The notes below the pieces were generated by a model that searched no databases, was not told the origin of the DNA, and saw only the letters and a program-made list of their open reading frames with translations. From Acidobacteriaceae bacterium (lineage in GTDB: Bacteria; Acidobacteriota; Terriglobia; Terriglobales; Acidobacteriaceae): a stretch of DNA of 7,190 bases. Made by a program: the position numbers and the translations under genes. Shown piece by piece: positions 5,725 through 7,190 of the stretch. The DNA is taken from assembly GCA_003162255.1 (NCBI GenBank), contig PMMJ01000138.1:1-7190 (forward strand). The letters are read 5' to 3'. How positions within the stretch are numbered: the first letter of the stretch is position 1; each line of letters opens with the position of its first letter.

Positions 5725-6618
5725 TCACCGCGCAGCGGGTACAATTCGGCGCCCTGCTCTGACTGTGTTCACCAGCACCACGCCGCCGAGCGCGACCGCG
5801 CCGCCAGCCAGAGAGATCAGCTTCGGCACCTCGCCGAGCCAGATCCACGCAATGCCGATAGCCACGATCGGGATCAGGTAGAGCAATGTCGTCGTACGTC
5901 CGGCGGCGCCGTGCGAAAGCACGTAGGCCCACGCCACATAGGCGAGCGCTCCCGGAAAAATGCCCAGATAAACAACCGCCAGCGTCACCGGGGCGGGAGC
6001 GTAGCGCAGCGTATGCGCCAGGCCGTTGCCGAACGGCAGCATCAGCGCGGTTCCGAACCAGATCGAATAGGCCGTAAATTCCAGCGCGCTGTACCTGCCC
6101 AGATAGTGCTTCTGCAGAATCATGTAAAGCGCGGACGTAATCGCGGCGGCAAGAATGATCAGCGCTTGCGGCGAGAGGCGAATGCCTTCGCCTTCTCCGC
6201 TCGAAATCAGCACGACTCCCGCGAAGCTGACGAGCACGCCACACCATCCCAGGGCAGTCAGTTTCTCGTGCAGCCAGAATCGAGCCGCCAGCGCGGTCCA
6301 GATCGGCACGGAAGCAATCAGCATGCTGGCCGCTCCAGCGGTCACGCGAGTCTCTCCGTAATTGAGCGCCAGGTTGTAAAAGCTGATCCCTACGGCGCCG
6401 GTCAAGACAAGCCCCGGAAGGTCGCGCCACTCCGGACGGCGAAAGTGTGCGATCCCGGCATAAATGGCGAGCACCAGCGACGCAACCAGAAAGCGCAGGA
6501 CGGCGAGATTCGCGGGCGAATAAGCGCGCAGTCCGGCGCGAATGCCGGCAAAGGCGGAGGCCCAAGCGACGAGGGCAAAGGCAAGAACGGCAAGAGTGCG
6601 AGAGGTAAAGCGCGGCAT
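5725..6618 (-). CDS. EamA family (DMT superfamily) inner-membrane transporter
   Basis: This is a 297-residue integral membrane protein of the drug/metabolite transporter superfamily, which exports or exchanges small metabolites; the substrate cannot be read from the sequence. Ten hydrophobic segments are visible at about 8-30, 36-57, 67-87, 92-112, 121-140, 149-168, 178-198, 210-233, 242-262 and 267-286. They form two EamA repeats of five helices. Each repeat ends with the usual pattern of a glutamate before its last helix: LHEKLTALGWCGVLVSFAG and LGEVPKLISLAGGAVALGG. The ATG at 6618 has an excellent AAGGAGG seven bases upstream (6626-6632). It follows the DinB-like gene by 81 bases and precedes the yraN-like gene by 54. 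Its neighbours do not suggest a specific solute. Confidence 0.92.
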   Translation of the reverse strand: MPRFTSRTLAVLAFALVAWASAFAGIRAGLRAYSPANLAVLRFLVASLVLAIYAGIAHFRRPEWRDLPGLVLTGAVGISFYNLALNYGETRVTAGAASMLIASVPIWTALAARFWLHEKLTALGWCGVLVSFAGVVLISSGEGEGIRLSPQALIILAAAITSALYMILQKHYLGRYSALEFTAYSIWFGTALMLPFGNGLAHTLRYAPAPVTLAVVYLGIFPGALAYVAWAYVLSHGAAGRTTTLLYLIPIVAIGIAWIWLGEVPKLISLAGGAVALGGVVLVNTVRAGRRIVPAAR

Positions 6619-6625
6619 CGAGAGG

Positions 6626-6632
6626 CCTCCTT
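6626..6632 (-). promoter_or_regulatory. Strong ribosome-binding site of the EamA transporter gene
   Basis: AAGGAGG on the - strand, 7 bases before the ATG at 6618, is the best Shine-Dalgarno match in the window and confirms that start. Confidence 0.8.
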
Positions 6633-6699
6633 CCGTAAAACTTCTGTTGATGTTGATGAAGAGTGGCTGGGTGCGATTGCGGTTGTTATCGAGTATCGC

Positions 6700-7190
6700 T
6701 CACCAGGTATCGCCGCCCCGCTGCGGAGGCCAGTCGCCAAACTGGCGGCGGAGCAAGGCAATCTGGCCAGCGTGGTAACTGTTATGCGCCGCAATTTGCC
6801 ACAGCATGGCATGTACAGTGGATTCACGCGGAGATTGTCCCGGACCCAGATGCTGAACTTTTCGCCCCAGCTCCGCCGCATCGGATTCCGCGAGATGGCT
6901 AAGCCGAGCCAGCAAATCGGTAAAGCGGCGAGTCGTGGCCTGCCACTGCTCATCGACCGGGCGACTTCCGGCGGCTGGACTTGGACGCACTGGCCAGCTT
7001 TCAATCGCCTTGTCCGGGTAAGGCCGGTTCTCCCCCGCGATTTTGCCGAGGTCGTAGTCCATCCAATAATTCATGTGCTCCACGATCTGCCAGATGGAAT
7101 GCGGGTAGACCGCCACGGTCCGGGCCGCCAACTGCGCCGAGATATCTTCGACGCAGGCCACAGGATCCACGTGGGCGCCTTTGCCATACA
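6700..7190 (-). CDS. DinB/YfiT-like four-helix metal-binding protein, 5' end beyond the window
   Basis: This is a DinB-superfamily protein with a four-helix bundle that usually binds a divalent metal through three histidines; many members are damage-inducible or thiol-transferase-like, but the role here is unknown. The candidate ligands are the H in IVEHMNYWMDY and the H-x3-H pair in AAHNSYHAGQI. Numbered from an internal GTG at 7170 these are H32, H129 and H133. That GTG is probably not the real start: the frame stays open to base 7190 and reads YGKGAH before VDPVACVED, which looks like the continuation of a family N-terminus, so the gene is treated as partial. It ends with GDWPPQRGGDTW. It lies 81 bases before the EamA gene on the same strand and could share its transcript. 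Confidence 0.82.
   Translation of the reverse strand, partial: YGKGAHVDPVACVEDISAQLAARTVAVYPHSIWQIVEHMNYWMDYDLGKIAGENRPYPDKAIESWPVRPSPAAGSRPVDEQWQATTRRFTDLLARLSHLAESDAAELGRKVQHLGPGQSPRESTVHAMLWQIAAHNSYHAGQIALLRRQFGDWPPQRGGDTW

Noticed and set aside
5720..5729. Perfect 10-base palindrome GGTGATCACC over the EamA stop codon, near the yraN start
   Set aside because: A single short palindrome with no second copy; chance is as likely as an operator site.
5740..5745. TACAAT on the + strand resembling a -10 box
   Set aside because: It points against the direction of all local genes and has no -35 match at normal spacing.
5690..6565. 291-codon - strand open frame in a different frame of the EamA gene
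   Set aside because: Arginine-rich out-of-frame translation; the EamA frame has ten helices and a strong ribosome-binding site.

Overview
The window looks like ordinary chromosome from a moderately GC-rich bacterium, most plausibly an Acidobacteriota member of the Koribacter/Terriglobia type. This taxonomic guess rests on the style of the proteins (for example the N-terminally extended UPF0102 protein and the secreted GH2 enzyme) and on the short-period intergenic repeats. It is inference, not a database result. I see no RNA gene, insertion sequence, phage gene, CRISPR array or defence system.

Positions 1-2162 (+ strand) hold the distal end of an ISC iron-sulfur cluster assembly operon: the C-terminal three quarters of the Hsp70 chaperone HscA (cut by the left window edge), an adrenodoxin-type [2Fe-2S] ferredoxin Fdx, and the small acidic protein IscX. 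HscA helps release the cluster from the scaffold IscU, Fdx supplies electrons, and IscX modulates the cysteine desulfurase IscS. iscR, iscS, iscU and hscB would be expected to the left of the window. Both spacers inside this operon contain unusual short-period repeats in inverted pairs: an 8-base period before fdx and a 7-base period before iscX.

Positions 2189-7190 (- strand) hold five genes that converge on the isc operon with only 26 bases between the stop codons. In transcription order they are a DinB-like protein (start beyond the right edge), a ten-helix EamA/DMT permease, a UPF0102/YraN-like nuclease-fold protein, a GalT-family nucleotidyltransferase, and a secreted glycoside hydrolase family 2 enzyme. 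YraN and GalT are tightly coupled: the ribosome-binding site of galT starts on the last base of the yraN stop codon. The GH2 gene lies 142 bases after galT and may belong to the same unit or have its own promoter. A sugar-processing theme (GH2 plus GalT) is possible, but the GH2 motifs lean towards glucuronidase and the GalT-like enzyme carries a second CxxC pair reminiscent of ADP-glucose phosphorylase, so neither substrate is settled.

I found no convincing undescribed system. The points most worth a second look are the two periodic inverted repeat spacers in the isc operon and the true substrates of the GalT-like and GH2 enzymes.
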